NCBI RefSeq assembly: GCF_027594825.1
Contig: NZ_CP088930.1
Span: forward strand, 3,223,019 to 3,287,018
Source of the DNA: Serratia liquefaciens
GTDB lineage: Bacteria; Pseudomonadota; Gammaproteobacteria; Enterobacterales; Enterobacteriaceae
Reading direction: 5' to 3'
Length of the DNA stretch: 64,000 bases
Positions within the stretch are counted from its first letter, which is position 1, and each line of letters starts with the position of its first letter. The position numbers and the translations under genes are program-made. This document shows positions 52,927 to 62,393 of this stretch, piece after piece. Below the pieces are notes generated by a model, which was not told the origin of the DNA, searched no databases, and worked only from the letters and a program-made list of their open reading frames with translations.

Positions 52927-55461
52927 TCACTGCGCCACGTTTGCCGGCGTCATCGGCACATAGTCGCATTGCGCAACCATTTCCAATGGGCCATTAAACG
53001 CGGTAACAGGTGCGATTTTGCCAGTAAAGCGCTCAATCTCAACCAGTGCCGTATGGGCGCTGGTCGCCTGAGCCAGTTCGGAGGAGCCGATATCCAACGT
53101 CAGCACATTCGGATTGCCGTATTTGCACAGGCTACCCGCCACGCCGCCATGCTCAGGATCGTACCAGGCACCTTCATGGATGCGGATCACTCCCGGCGCA
53201 TAACGATCGGAAACCACTGCGCCGGCCAAGACCTGTCCACGGGCATTAAACACTCGTACAACATCACCATTATTGATGCCGCGAGCATCCGCGTCCTGCG
53301 GGCTGATAAATACCGGTTCCTTACCCGCGACGCTGTACTGTGCACGAAGGGTTTCAGATTCGCACAGCTGGGAGTGCAGCCGGAAATCGGGATGCACCGA
53401 CTGCAAATGCAGTGGGTAGCGCGTTGAAAGCGGCCCGCCGTGTGAACGTTCCGCCTTCTCAAACCACATAGGGTAGCCTCGGCAGTTTTTATAATTCATA
53501 TCGGCAATGCTCTTTGAGTAAATCTCGATCAGGCCGCTTGGGGTGCCTAAAGGCTCCAGATCCGGGTCTTGACGAAACGCCTGGTGACGCACGAACATTT
53601 CGGGGTGTTGGAACTCGACGTAGCCGTCACCATCCCAAAACTCATCGAAGGCAGGCAAAGCCACGCCGCGCCCTTTGCCCTGGCGCGCGCCGTCCTGATA
53701 AATGCGTTTGAGCCAACCCATTTCATCCAGGCCTTCGGTGAAATCACGTTCGCGATCGAACAGTTTGCAAAGTTCGCGCAGGATATCGAAGTCATTGCGT
53801 GCCTCAAACTGTGGCGGTACCAGTTGTTTCATCGCGATAATGCCGCGATTGGAGTGGTTGCCAAACTGATCGAGATCGTTGCGTTCGAATTGTGTGGTAG
53901 CAGGCAGAACGATATCGGCAAAACGGCAGGTTGAGGTCCACTGATTATCAATAGAAATGACGGTTTCCAGCTTCTGCCAGCCGGTAATCATCCGGTTAAC
54001 CTGCTGATGGCGATGGAACGGGTTGGTGCCAGCAAATACGCACATTTTCAGCATCGGCAGCTTGACGCGTTTGCCATTCCAATCGATCTCCATGCCCGGT
54101 TCCAGCATGGCATCGATAAAGCGCGCGATCGGAATGGTGCTGCTGTAACCTTTAAAATCCCCCTTAGCATGGCGAGCTGGCGTGGTGGTTGAGCCGGAAA
54201 AACCGCTCAGGATCACCCCTTTTCGGCTCGGTGTCCCCGCGCCGTTATAGTGCCAACCAAAGCCAAAGCCGCCGCCAGGTAAGCCTATTTGGCCCAACAT
54301 GGCCGCCAGCACTACCGTCATCCACGCCCATTGTTCGCCGTGTTGCATGCGTTGCACGCACCAGCCGGCAATGATTTGCGTACGGTTGGCCGCCATTTGG
54401 CGCGCCAATGCCTGGATGATTTCGGCATCGACGCCACACAGTGCCGACGCCCATTGGGCATCTTTGGGCTGGCCGTCCGTTTGGCCCAGCAAATAAGGGA
54501 GGAATTGCTCGAAGCCAACGCAATAGGTTTTGAGGAAGTGGGTATCGTGCAGATTTTCGCTGTACAGCGTGTGCGCCAGCGCTAACTGTAAGGGCACGTC
54601 TGTTTGCGGGTTCAGAGCAATGTGCTGCACATGCTCGCGGCCCAAAAACGCATGGGTAGATGACACCACAGGGTCAATGCTGACGACGTTGATTTCGCCT
54701 TTGGCCACCTTGGCTTTTAGTTCGGCGTAATATTCATAAACATCATGATCCGGACACCACCAGTTGGCCTGCTGGTTTTTCACCAGATCCGATCCCCAAA
54801 GCACCAGAGTTTTGCTGTGTTGCAGCACCAGCGGCCAGGACGTTTGCTGTTCATACACTTCCATTGAACCCACCACCCGCGGCAAAATCACCTGGGCGGC
54901 GCCCGTTGAGTAGTCGCCGCCGGTACCGACGGAATCTCCGTGCAGGGCCAGCGCCCGAGCCAGCATGCCGGCGGCATTGTGGAACATGCCGGTCGATTGC
55001 CAACCGGTGCCGGATAGCAGAGCCGACGGGCCGTAGGTGTTCTGCACCCGCTCAAGCTCTTGATAGAACAGGTTCAGTGCTTCATCCCAACTTACCCGCA
55101 CAAAACGGTTGTCGCCGCGCTGCGTGGTATCACTCAAATGGCGTTTACGCATCCAGTCAATTCGTACCATCGGATAGCGGATACGTGCCGTGCCATGGAC
55201 GTGATCGGGCAAGCCCGCAATCATTTTTGAGGGATGTTTATCCATTTCGAAGGGTTTGGCAGCGACAAACCGCCCGTCTACCACGGTGGCGCGGATGGCT
55301 CCCCAATGGGAACCGGTCAGGATGCCTTCTTGTAACCCTCCCTGGGCCAGGGCATTTTTCGGCACTAACAGCGAAGGGCCTATCATGCCAATGGCCGTTA
55401 AGCCACCAAGCTGGGCCAGAAAACGACGGCGGGACAAGCTGACGTTCTGTGATGATTTCAT
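52927..55461 (-). CDS. torA: Trimethylamine-N-oxide reductase TorA
   Basis: Periplasmic molybdo-bis-MGD reductase, the terminal oxidase of TMAO respiration. 844 residues from the ATG at 55461, which follows GGGAGA by 6 nt; an ATG two codons upstream is too close to that site. The Tat signal has SRRRFLAQLGG and ends at ALAQ. The molybdenum-binding serine lies in GGDYSTGAAQ (about residue 185), and GWCVQRMQHGEQW and TCRFADIVLPATTQFERND are family motifs. There is no iron-sulfur cluster motif, as expected for the DMSO/TMAO group. Receives electrons from TorC. Confidence 0.98.
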   Translation of the reverse strand: MKSSQNVSLSRRRFLAQLGGLTAIGMIGPSLLVPKNALAQGGLQEGILTGSHWGAIRATVVDGRFVAAKPFEMDKHPSKMIAGLPDHVHGTARIRYPMVRIDWMRKRHLSDTTQRGDNRFVRVSWDEALNLFYQELERVQNTYGPSALLSGTGWQSTGMFHNAAGMLARALALHGDSVGTGGDYSTGAAQVILPRVVGSMEVYEQQTSWPLVLQHSKTLVLWGSDLVKNQQANWWCPDHDVYEYYAELKAKVAKGEINVVSIDPVVSSTHAFLGREHVQHIALNPQTDVPLQLALAHTLYSENLHDTHFLKTYCVGFEQFLPYLLGQTDGQPKDAQWASALCGVDAEIIQALARQMAANRTQIIAGWCVQRMQHGEQWAWMTVVLAAMLGQIGLPGGGFGFGWHYNGAGTPSRKGVILSGFSGSTTTPARHAKGDFKGYSSTIPIARFIDAMLEPGMEIDWNGKRVKLPMLKMCVFAGTNPFHRHQQVNRMITGWQKLETVISIDNQWTSTCRFADIVLPATTQFERNDLDQFGNHSNRGIIAMKQLVPPQFEARNDFDILRELCKLFDRERDFTEGLDEMGWLKRIYQDGARQGKGRGVALPAFDEFWDGDGYVEFQHPEMFVRHQAFRQDPDLEPLGTPSGLIEIYSKSIADMNYKNCRGYPMWFEKAERSHGGPLSTRYPLHLQSVHPDFRLHSQLCESETLRAQYSVAGKEPVFISPQDADARGINNGDVVRVFNARGQVLAGAVVSDRYAPGVIRIHEGAWYDPEHGGVAGSLCKYGNPNVLTLDIGSSELAQATSAHTALVEIERFTGKIAPVTAFNGPLEMVAQCDYVPMTPANVAQ

Positions 55462-55473
55462 GTGCATTCTCCC

Positions 55474-56637
55474 TTAGTGCTTCTGGTCTGCGCCGCCGGT
55501 ATCGGAAGCATTCATCTGCAAATATTTCAGCAGGGTGCGTTCTTCCCGCTTATCCAGGCTGGTAAAGCCCACCATGCCGTTTAGCGTGCCGATCCAGCCG
55601 TTGGCGTCAAAGTGCGCAATGTCCGGGGCACCGTGGCATTGGTTACAGGTGCCGGTGTACAGCGCGCTGGTGTAGGCCCAAATCGGTTTGATATCGTTGA
55701 CCAGGTCACCTTTTTGCACCCAGGCGGTGGTTTGCAGTTTGCTCCACTCCGTGCCGGTGGTGGCTACCGTAGTTTTTTCTAGCGTTTGGGCGTGCTTTTG
55801 CACTTCATCGCGAATGGAAGAAACAAAAATGCGTTTGCCAGGCAGCAGCGAAAGCACGCGCTGGCGTCCCTCGGTTTCTGTCCAACCCACGATTTGCACT
55901 TCAAGCCAGTCGCCGTCACGTTTGACGACCTTAACTTCCGAAGCCGGCAGCAAAGAGCCCGCCGGTTCTTTATCACCTTTGGCCGCGTAGATAGGCTTCA
56001 TGTCCAGCGTATACAGTGTGTTGCCGTCACTGTTTTCGTTGGCGTGCAGGCGCATATCTTCAAATTGCTTGCGGAAACCGCTGCTCATGTCCGGCAACTG
56101 GTGGGCAATACCCTTGTGGCAATCGACGCAGGACTGATTGTCTTTCGCCGCAATGCTCATCTGTTTGGCTGCTTCCGGGTGCTGCTTGCTGTGCTCCATG
56201 GCCTCGTAGTTATGGCAAGAACGGCAGCCGACGGAGTTGTTGTCTTTCATGCGCTTCCATTCGCGCTTGGCCAGTTCGGCGCGTTTCGCTTCGAATTTTT
56301 CAGGCGTATCAATCGAATGGGCAATAAAGTTTTGGTAGAGATCGTTGGCTGCTTCCAGCTTGCGCCACAGCATGCCTGGAACATCCGGTGGGATATGGCA
56401 GTCCCGGCATTCCGCGCGTACGCCGGATGCATTTTTGAAGTGAATGGACTGTTGGTATTCTTGATAGACCGGCTGCATCGCATGACAGCTGACGCAGAAT
56501 TCCGTATTGCTGGTGATCTTAATGCCGGTATGCGGCACGATAATGAGGGCCAACCCGATAATGCAACCGATCCCTAACAATGCCAGCACTGACCACCTGG
56601 CGCTGGGCCGGGTCAGTTTTCGCCAAAGTTTGCTCAT
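55474..56637 (-). CDS. torC: Pentahaem cytochrome c TorC
   Basis: Membrane-anchored electron carrier from menaquinol to TorA. 387 residues with one N-terminal membrane helix (about 15-36) and four NapC/NirT-type haems (CVSCH, CRDCH, CRSCH, CVDCH), then a C-terminal domain with the fifth haem (CNQCH) that binds TorA. The length is close to E. coli TorC (390). First gene of the divergent torCAD operon, 134 bp from torR. Confidence 0.98.
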   Translation of the reverse strand: MSKLWRKLTRPSARWSVLALLGIGCIIGLALIIVPHTGIKITSNTEFCVSCHAMQPVYQEYQQSIHFKNASGVRAECRDCHIPPDVPGMLWRKLEAANDLYQNFIAHSIDTPEKFEAKRAELAKREWKRMKDNNSVGCRSCHNYEAMEHSKQHPEAAKQMSIAAKDNQSCVDCHKGIAHQLPDMSSGFRKQFEDMRLHANENSDGNTLYTLDMKPIYAAKGDKEPAGSLLPASEVKVVKRDGDWLEVQIVGWTETEGRQRVLSLLPGKRIFVSSIRDEVQKHAQTLEKTTVATTGTEWSKLQTTAWVQKGDLVNDIKPIWAYTSALYTGTCNQCHGAPDIAHFDANGWIGTLNGMVGFTSLDKREERTLLKYLQMNASDTGGADQKH

Positions 56638-56688
56638 AAATAAACCTTCTCGTTATTATGGGTACTCCTTTGGTAGGATATTGAGTAA

Positions 56689-56751
56689 ATATGAACGGGG
56701 TCACCGGTCTGGATGAATGGAATAAGTCAGAATATGAATGGATATGAACAG
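56689..56751 (-). promoter_or_regulatory. TorR boxes upstream of torCAD
   Basis: Decamers on the minus strand related to the E. coli tor box CTGTTCATAT: a perfect one (plus-strand ATATGAACAG, 56742-56751), a 9/10 match (ATATGAACGG, 56689-56698), an 8/10 match (ATATGAATGG, 56732-56741) and a weaker GGATGAATGG (56711-56720). Four boxes in direct orientation are also described in E. coli. Confidence 0.85.
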
Positions 56752-56771
56752 GCTGGGGCGAGCGTGAAATC

Positions 56772-57467
56772 ATGAGCCATCACATTGTTATCGTTGAGGA
56801 CGATCCGGTTACCCAGGCGCGCTTACGTGATTATTTTGTTCATGAGGGCTACCAGGTTTCTGTGGCAGAAAGCGGGGCGGGGCTGAAGGAAATTATGCTG
56901 CTTCAGCCGGTAGATCTGGTGCTGCTGGACATCAACCTGCCCAATGAAAATGGCTTGTTGCTGACCCGATCCCTGCGTGAGCGTTCAAACGTCGGCATTA
57001 TTCTCGTGACTGGCCGTTGCGAGCAAATTGATCGGATTGTAGGGCTGGAAATGGGGGCGGATGACTATGTCACTAAACCTCTAGAATTGCGTGAGCTGGT
57101 GGTGCGGGTCAAAAACCTCCTTTGGCGCATCGATCTGGCCAAAACGCCCACAAGGCAAGGGCAACAGGAAAACTGCTATCTGTTCGCCGGGTATTGTCTT
57201 AATCCTTCCAGGCATACGCTGGAATGCGAGGGGGAGCCGATTCGCCTGACGCGAGCCGAATACGAAATGCTGCTGGCATTTATCACCAACCCGGGCACGG
57301 TGTTGAGCCGCGAACGGCTGCTGCGCATGTTGTCATCTCACCGTGTTGACCAGCCTGATCTTCGTACTGTGGATGTCCTGATCCGCCGGTTGAGAAACAA
57401 ATTGAGCCACGAGTTATTTGTCACCCGGCATGGCGAGGGTTACTTTCTGGCGGCTGACGTTAGCTGA
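56772..57467 (+). CDS. torR: TMAO response regulator TorR
   Basis: OmpR-family regulator that activates torCAD. 231 residues: receiver with acidic pocket (EDD, 9-11), phospho-acceptor Asp53 in LLDINLP, Lys at the KPLEL turn, and a C-terminal winged helix (RLTRAEYEMLLAF, DLRTVDVLIRRLRNKL). The E. coli protein is 230 residues. Divergent from torC and overlapping the 3' end of torT by 54 nt. Confidence 0.98.
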   Translation: MSHHIVIVEDDPVTQARLRDYFVHEGYQVSVAESGAGLKEIMLLQPVDLVLLDINLPNENGLLLTRSLRERSNVGIILVTGRCEQIDRIVGLEMGADDYVTKPLELRELVVRVKNLLWRIDLAKTPTRQGQQENCYLFAGYCLNPSRHTLECEGEPIRLTRAEYEMLLAFITNPGTVLSRERLLRMLSSHRVDQPDLRTVDVLIRRLRNKLSHELFVTRHGEGYFLAADVS

Positions 57468-58496
57468 AGGCAACAGGTACACCGGGCGAAAACCCAGGGG
57501 AGAAAGGGATAACTTTACCTTCTCAGGGGTAATATTCGCCGGCGTCAGCACCAGAATTTGCGGGCTGATGTTCATGTCAACGTGTTGATGCTGCAAGGCT
57601 CGTATGGCTTGATCGACGGCCAGCTCGCCCTGAAGCGCCATTTGGTCACTGGCCGCCACGATGATTCTGCCACGTTTCAGTCCCCGGTATACCTGATGAG
57701 ACAGGTAAAAAGAGACAATTCCCAAGGGATGGCGGCGGTTGCGTGCTTCTCCCATAGCGACCTGAGCGGCGATGGCATTCCCGGCAATCAGGTTGATTTC
57801 AGGGTGTTTTTCCAGCATGTCTTGTAATAGGTTACGCTGTATTTCTACGTCGTTATCGCCATAAACCACATCGACGATCTTGATCGAACTTCCTTCCACC
57901 GCGGTGCGAAACCCGTCAACCATTGCCTGGCTGCCACCGGCATCCTTTGGCCCTGGCATCAGCAGCACATGGAGTGAAGGGTGAGGGGGATGTTCGGCCA
58001 GATATCGGCCAGGTTGGTAGCCCATTTGAAACCAGGGCACGCCCACCCGGGCTTTGGCCACCGCAAAATTCAGTTCATTCACTACGGCAATCACCGGCGT
58101 GTCGCTAACGGAGGCCGCCAGATCGGGGAATTGAGCCAGGCTGCTGCCAAGCAAAATTGCATCGGCCCCCCATTGGCGACAGAGCGTTAATTGCTCGCGT
58201 TGGGTTTCAAGCTGCGAATAGCCACCGGCTTCAAATATCTTCAACTGCACGTTAGTCCGCTGGGCTTCACGGATCATGCCGTAATTGATGGAGAGCCAGT
58301 AAGCGTCCTTCAGGCTGGGGTAGAGGGCGCATAATTTCCAACGGCGTTCCACCTGCAATACCGGCATGGCGGCCACCGGCTCTGATTGCCGCTCGTTTAG
58401 CCAACGCACCAGAGGGGCTTGCGACACAGCCAATGCCGAGCAGGTTATCGCGCCGCAGAAAAACGGCAGAAGAAAACGGAAAATCGCGCTGCGCAT
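57414..58496 (-). CDS. torT: Periplasmic TMAO-binding protein TorT
   Basis: Binds TMAO and presents it to TorS. 360 residues with an N-terminal signal (MRSAIFRFLLPFFCGAITCSA) and a type I periplasmic binding fold related to sugar-binding proteins (KLCALYPSLKDAYWLSINYG, WGADAILLGSS, VLLMPGPKDAGGSQAMVDGF). Eighteen residues longer than E. coli TorT, mostly at the N-terminus, so an internal start is possible. Its 3' end overlaps torR in antisense. Confidence 0.96.
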   Translation of the reverse strand: MRSAIFRFLLPFFCGAITCSALAVSQAPLVRWLNERQSEPVAAMPVLQVERRWKLCALYPSLKDAYWLSINYGMIREAQRTNVQLKIFEAGGYSQLETQREQLTLCRQWGADAILLGSSLAQFPDLAASVSDTPVIAVVNELNFAVAKARVGVPWFQMGYQPGRYLAEHPPHPSLHVLLMPGPKDAGGSQAMVDGFRTAVEGSSIKIVDVVYGDNDVEIQRNLLQDMLEKHPEINLIAGNAIAAQVAMGEARNRRHPLGIVSFYLSHQVYRGLKRGRIIVAASDQMALQGELAVDQAIRALQHQHVDMNISPQILVLTPANITPEKVKLSLSPLGFRPVYLLPSANVSRQKVTLAMPGDK

Positions 58497-58577
58497 AATA
58501 GCCTCATAATTAATAAGCCTTTATGCTAGAGGTTTCGTCACTGATAAAACAACTTTAATTTCATAATCAGGATATCT

Positions 58578-61319
58578 ATGGGGCACCCTTCATTAACGCA
58601 GCGACTTTGGTTGGCTTTTTTGCTGATGGTAGGGTTAGCGCTGATCAGTTCGCTGATAGGTTGGTTGGGTTTTCGCTTTATGGGCGAGGTCGAACAAAAT
58701 CGCACCCGGTCAGTGATCCCGACGATGAATTTGGCCCGGCAACTCAGTGAGGCCAGCGCATACGAATTGTTTTCCGCCCAAAGTTTGACCAATGCCGACA
58801 CCCAGGCCGATTGGATGGCACAAGGGAAAATGCTCACGGTGCAAAGTTTACGTATCAACCGGCTTTTGGAGCGCTTGCGCAGCCAAGGGTTTGATACGGC
58901 GGCAATAGAGCAGCAGGAGTCCGACATTACGCGCAGTTTAGGCCTGCAGGGTGAATTGGTTGGCCAGCGCCTGGCGCTGCGCAAACAGCAGCGCGATCTT
59001 TCCCGTGAAATTATGGATGCGGCGGCCCGCATTGCCGAGTTGGCCAAAGGGCAGTTAAACAATGCGGCAACGGCCGCAGGCGTTACGCAGGCAGGGATTT
59101 ACGATTTGATTGAGCAGCATCGCAGTCAGACCGCGGAGCAGGCGTTAGATCGCCTGATTGATATCGATTATGAATATCAAAATCAAATGGCTGAGCTGCG
59201 GCTCAATGCGATACAAATTGAGCATCTGATTTTGCTGCTGGAGAAGGAATTGGCCGAGCGCGTGCCGGCAGAATTAATCTCCCGTATCGGCAACTACGTT
59301 CGTATTCTCCAGCGCAGGCAGGAGCGAGTTGAAGATCCCCTCACAGGCGAAAAGATAGCGCGTGAATTACAGACCCTGGCACGTTATCAACAGCTTGCGG
59401 CACTGTATCAGCGGGAAAGGGATCTCCGCGCGCAGCTTCAGGCGCTGTCGCAAGACAACCTGGATATGTTTACTCGCTTCAGTACTGAAATCAGCCGTCA
59501 GGTCGGCGATATCGAACTGCGCAATACTCAGGCGTTAGAGGCACTTCGGCAGGCTCGGGAAACGGGAAAGTTCTGGCTGATTGCCTTGAGTTTGTTCTCG
59601 TTGGTGGCGCTGTCGCTGATCCTGTGGCGCGTGGTTTGGCGCTCGGTGACGTTGCCCTTGGCAAAGCAAACAGCCGCTTTGGAAAGGTTATTGGAGGGCG
59701 ATCTCAACACGCCATTTCCGGCGACTTCCGGTGTGCGGGAGTTAAATACCATGGGGCAGTTGATGGAGGCTTTTCGCGCCAATGCCTATGCCTTACAAAA
59801 CCAGCGCCAAGACTTGGTGGAGCAGGTCGAATTACGTACCGCCGAGTTGGAAGCCATGGTGATGGAGCACCACCAGGCTCGGGCAGAGGCGGAAAGGGCC
59901 AACCGGGCTAAGTCCGCCTTTTTGGCCGCGATGAGTCATGAAATTCGCACTCCGCTGCACGGTATACTGGGCACGGCTCAACTGTTATCAGAGCAACCGT
60001 TGTCGATAAAGAATATCTCCTACGTTCAGGCGATTAATGATTCCGGTGAAAGCCTGCTGGCGATCCTCAACGATATTTTGGATTACTCTGCGCTCGAGGC
60101 GGGTAAGGGCAGCGTTACGCTCAACGAAGAGGCGTTCGATCCGCGCCAGTTATTGGCGAGTATCGTACAGTTGATGTCCGGGCGGCCCCGCCATCGTGAG
60201 GTCACGTTAACGCTCATTTGCGCCGACGAGTTGCCTCAATGGCTAAAAGGCGATCCGAGGCGCATTCGCCAAATTGTGATGAATCTGCTGGCCAATGCTC
60301 TGCGTTTTACCGAGAGAGGCCAGGTGGAGGTTCGCTGCCATAGCGACGGGCAGCGCTGGCAAATTGACGTTGCAGACACGGGGTGTGGCATTGCTGGTGA
60401 AGCGCTGGCGCAGATTTTTAAACCCTTTGTGCAACTGACGACAAAGCGTGGCGGTACCGGACTTGGGCTGGCGATCAGTCGGGGGTTGGCGGAGGCGCTG
60501 CAGGGGAGCTTAAGCGTGACCAGCACGCCGGGAAGCGGCAGCTGTTTTTCACTGAGTCTGCCGCTGGTTATCGCAGCTACGCCGATACAGCATCGGGCCG
60601 AAGAGCGAACGAGTCTCTCCGGTTACCGCCTGCTGCTGGTGGAGGACAATCTGGTTACCCAGCGTATTACCGCCGAAATGTTGCTGTCTTGCCATGCCCA
60701 GGTGGAGGTGGTGGATGATGGTCAAAGCGCACTGAACACATTGGCGGCTGATGGCGCATTCAGCGGCGTGCTGGTGGATTTAGACCTGCCGGATATGGAC
60801 GGTGTGACGCTCGCCGTGCAGATTGCCGCGCTTCGGCCAGGGTTGCCCCTTATCGGTTTCAGTGCCCATGCCGTCGATGAAGCCTTAAGGCTGAAGGCCG
60901 GGCAGGTCTTCTGCGGATTAATACAAAAACCCATCGCGTGCGAGGCATTAAGTCGACTGATTGGACACTATTTAACGGCGGAAAAACGCCCGATGCCACT
61001 CGCTCCCACTTTGGATCTCGTTCAGCTAACGCAGGATATGGCTGTATTCGGTAAAGAGAAAATCAGCGAGTGGCGAGACCTGTTCGCAGAACATGCCTTG
61101 TCATGGGTGACCGAACTTGAACAAGCTAGCGAAGCAGGGGATGAGCGCAGGGTTGCGCATTTGGCACATAAACTAAAAAGCAGCTGTGCCAGTTTGGGCA
61201 TGCAGCGTGCGGTTGAGGCCTGTTCCGAGCTGGAGCAGACACCGAATAAGCAGATTCCATTACGCCAAACAGTAATGGATGAGTTACAGCAGCTTTCGGC
61301 CTGGCTCGATATGGAATAA
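58578..61319 (+). CDS. torS: TMAO unorthodox sensor kinase TorS
   Basis: Inner-membrane phosphorelay kinase. 913 residues (E. coli 914). Membrane helices at about 12-34 and 331-350 enclose a helical periplasmic domain that contacts TorT. Then follow HAMP, the H-box MSHEIRTPLHGILG (His454), an ATPase domain (N-box NLLANALRF, GTGLGLAISRG), a receiver with Asp734 (GVLVDLDLPDMDG) and an Hpt domain (HLAHKLKSS, His about 864). The relay ends on TorR. Divergent from torT. Confidence 0.98.
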   Translation: MGHPSLTQRLWLAFLLMVGLALISSLIGWLGFRFMGEVEQNRTRSVIPTMNLARQLSEASAYELFSAQSLTNADTQADWMAQGKMLTVQSLRINRLLERLRSQGFDTAAIEQQESDITRSLGLQGELVGQRLALRKQQRDLSREIMDAAARIAELAKGQLNNAATAAGVTQAGIYDLIEQHRSQTAEQALDRLIDIDYEYQNQMAELRLNAIQIEHLILLLEKELAERVPAELISRIGNYVRILQRRQERVEDPLTGEKIARELQTLARYQQLAALYQRERDLRAQLQALSQDNLDMFTRFSTEISRQVGDIELRNTQALEALRQARETGKFWLIALSLFSLVALSLILWRVVWRSVTLPLAKQTAALERLLEGDLNTPFPATSGVRELNTMGQLMEAFRANAYALQNQRQDLVEQVELRTAELEAMVMEHHQARAEAERANRAKSAFLAAMSHEIRTPLHGILGTAQLLSEQPLSIKNISYVQAINDSGESLLAILNDILDYSALEAGKGSVTLNEEAFDPRQLLASIVQLMSGRPRHREVTLTLICADELPQWLKGDPRRIRQIVMNLLANALRFTERGQVEVRCHSDGQRWQIDVADTGCGIAGEALAQIFKPFVQLTTKRGGTGLGLAISRGLAEALQGSLSVTSTPGSGSCFSLSLPLVIAATPIQHRAEERTSLSGYRLLLVEDNLVTQRITAEMLLSCHAQVEVVDDGQSALNTLAADGAFSGVLVDLDLPDMDGVTLAVQIAALRPGLPLIGFSAHAVDEALRLKAGQVFCGLIQKPIACEALSRLIGHYLTAEKRPMPLAPTLDLVQLTQDMAVFGKEKISEWRDLFAEHALSWVTELEQASEAGDERRVAHLAHKLKSSCASLGMQRAVEACSELEQTPNKQIPLRQTVMDELQQLSAWLDME

Positions 61320-61329
61320 GCTCGTGGGG

Positions 61330-61402
61330 TGAAGAGTCTTATCCCAGAAAGCAAAAAACCCGCCATAGGCGGGTTCTTCTAAATATGGTGCCCGGACTCG
61401 GA
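61330..61402 (-). repeat. Partial duplication of tRNA-Phe 3' end and terminator
   Basis: 73 bp that repeat 61487-61559 with four mismatches. On the minus strand it holds the last 17 nt of tRNA-Phe (TCCGAGTCCGGGCACCA) followed by the same ACCCGCC/GGCGGGT terminator. It lies 11 bp after the torS stop. Looks like an attachment-site scar or slipped duplication. Confidence 0.85.
61352..61374. terminator. torS terminator / duplicated tRNA-Phe terminator
   Basis: AAAAAACCCGCC-ATA-GGCGGGTTCTTCT. Best on the minus strand (six T after the stem) but also usable for torS. Confidence 0.7.
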
Positions 61403-61508
61403 CAACCGGCCTTGCGCCGGATTGAACAACGCTTTAGCGTTGGCCCGCAGGGTGAGGCCTCTGGCCGAATAATCGAACTTGTTCGATGAAGAGTCCTGCC
61501 CCAGAAAG

Positions 61509-61531
61509 CAAAAAACCCGCCATAGGCGGGT
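61509..61531 (-). terminator. tRNA-Phe terminator
   Basis: On the minus strand ACCCGCC-TAT-GGCGGGT followed by TTTTT, 12 nt after the tRNA 3' end. Confidence 0.9.
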
Positions 61532-61542
61532 TCTTCTAAAGA

Positions 61543-61618
61543 TGGTGCCCGGACTCGGAATCGAACCAAGGACACGGGGATTTTCAATCCCCTGCTCTAC
61601 CGACTGAGCTATCCGGGC
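61543..61618 (-). tRNA. tRNA-Phe (anticodon GAA)
   Basis: 76 nt with encoded CCA. Acceptor arms GCCCGGA/TCCGGGC, anticodon loop TTGAAAA, T-arm GGTTCGATTCC. Nearly identical to E. coli tRNA-Phe. Confidence 0.98.
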
Positions 61619-61777
61619 AACGCGCAGCATTAAACCGTATTGGCCGAAGGCAGTCAACGGCTTTGTGAACGAAATAAGGCAAAACGCATCCGGTTGCTGT
61701 CTTTTCAGTCAAAGGGAGCAAAAAAAACGCGAGATGGGCTTAAAGTACCATGGTTGCGCTCGCCACCACGGTGTCAT

Positions 61778-62353
61778 TCAGCTTAATGCGCCATTTCTGC
61801 GGCACTGAGCGACCTGCAAGATGTCTTCCGCCAGCCGCTTGGCGACGGATACGTCCTGGAGCTGGCGTTTTATCAGCAGTTTGCTGAGGCAGCCCTCTTG
61901 GATCAGTTCCATCTGCTGCGCCACCATATCCGCATCGTCGGCGTCCATTTCTCGCAGCAGGTCGCGCGTCAGTTCCAGTGAAGTCAACTTCTGCTGCTCG
62001 GCCAACTGGTGGATAGGGTGATCCACTTCCGGGAAGAAGCTACAGGCGGCAATAAACAGGCAGCCAGGATAGCGATCGTGTTGGACGTACTCTGCCAGCA
62101 CGTCGTAGCGTGCCAGCAATTTTTGCTGCGGGCTCAGGGTTTCATCCAGCAGCAACTGACGACGCCAGGTGTCAATTTGCTGGCCGTGATAGCGCAGGCA
62201 GTCGTACAGCAGTGCTTCGCGGTCCGGCCAGAAGCGTTTTAGATCGCCCGGCTGTACGTCGAGTTTTTCTGCCAGCATTTCTAATGTGGTGGTTGCCAGG
62301 CCCTGTTGTTCCAACAGCCCCAGTGCCGTATCAAGAACTTGTTCGCGTTGCAC
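61778..62353 (-). CDS. yjdC: TetR-type transcriptional regulator YjdC
   Basis: 191 residues from the GTG at 62353 ([11 protein letters not shown]), which aligns with the E. coli start and follows GGAGGG by 7 nt; an ATG at 62368 is possible. N-terminal helix-turn-helix [20 protein letters not shown] with the unusual [12 protein letters not shown], then a ligand-type helical domain ([23 protein letters not shown]). It follows dsbD by 40 nt on the same strand, as in E. coli. Target and ligand unknown. Confidence 0.93.
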   Translation of the reverse strand: MQREQVLDTALGLLEQQGLATTTLEMLAEKLDVQPGDLKRFWPDREALLYDCLRYHGQQIDTWRRQLLLDETLSPQQKLLARYDVLAEYVQHDRYPGCLFIAACSFFPEVDHPIHQLAEQQKLTSLELTRDLLREMDADDADMVAQQMELIQEGCLSKLLIKRQLQDVSVAKRLAEDILQVAQCRRNGALS

Positions 62354-62393
62354 TTGTGCTCCCTCCAAATTCGGTTCTGAACTTCAGTGTTAT

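Noticed and set aside
55786..56577. 263-codon plus-strand ORF opposite torC
   Set aside because: Antisense shadow of a multihaem cytochrome gene with clear CxxCH motifs on the other strand.
61379..61657. 92-codon ORF across tRNA-Phe
   Set aside because: It translates the tRNA, terminator and duplicated fragment; typical false ORF.
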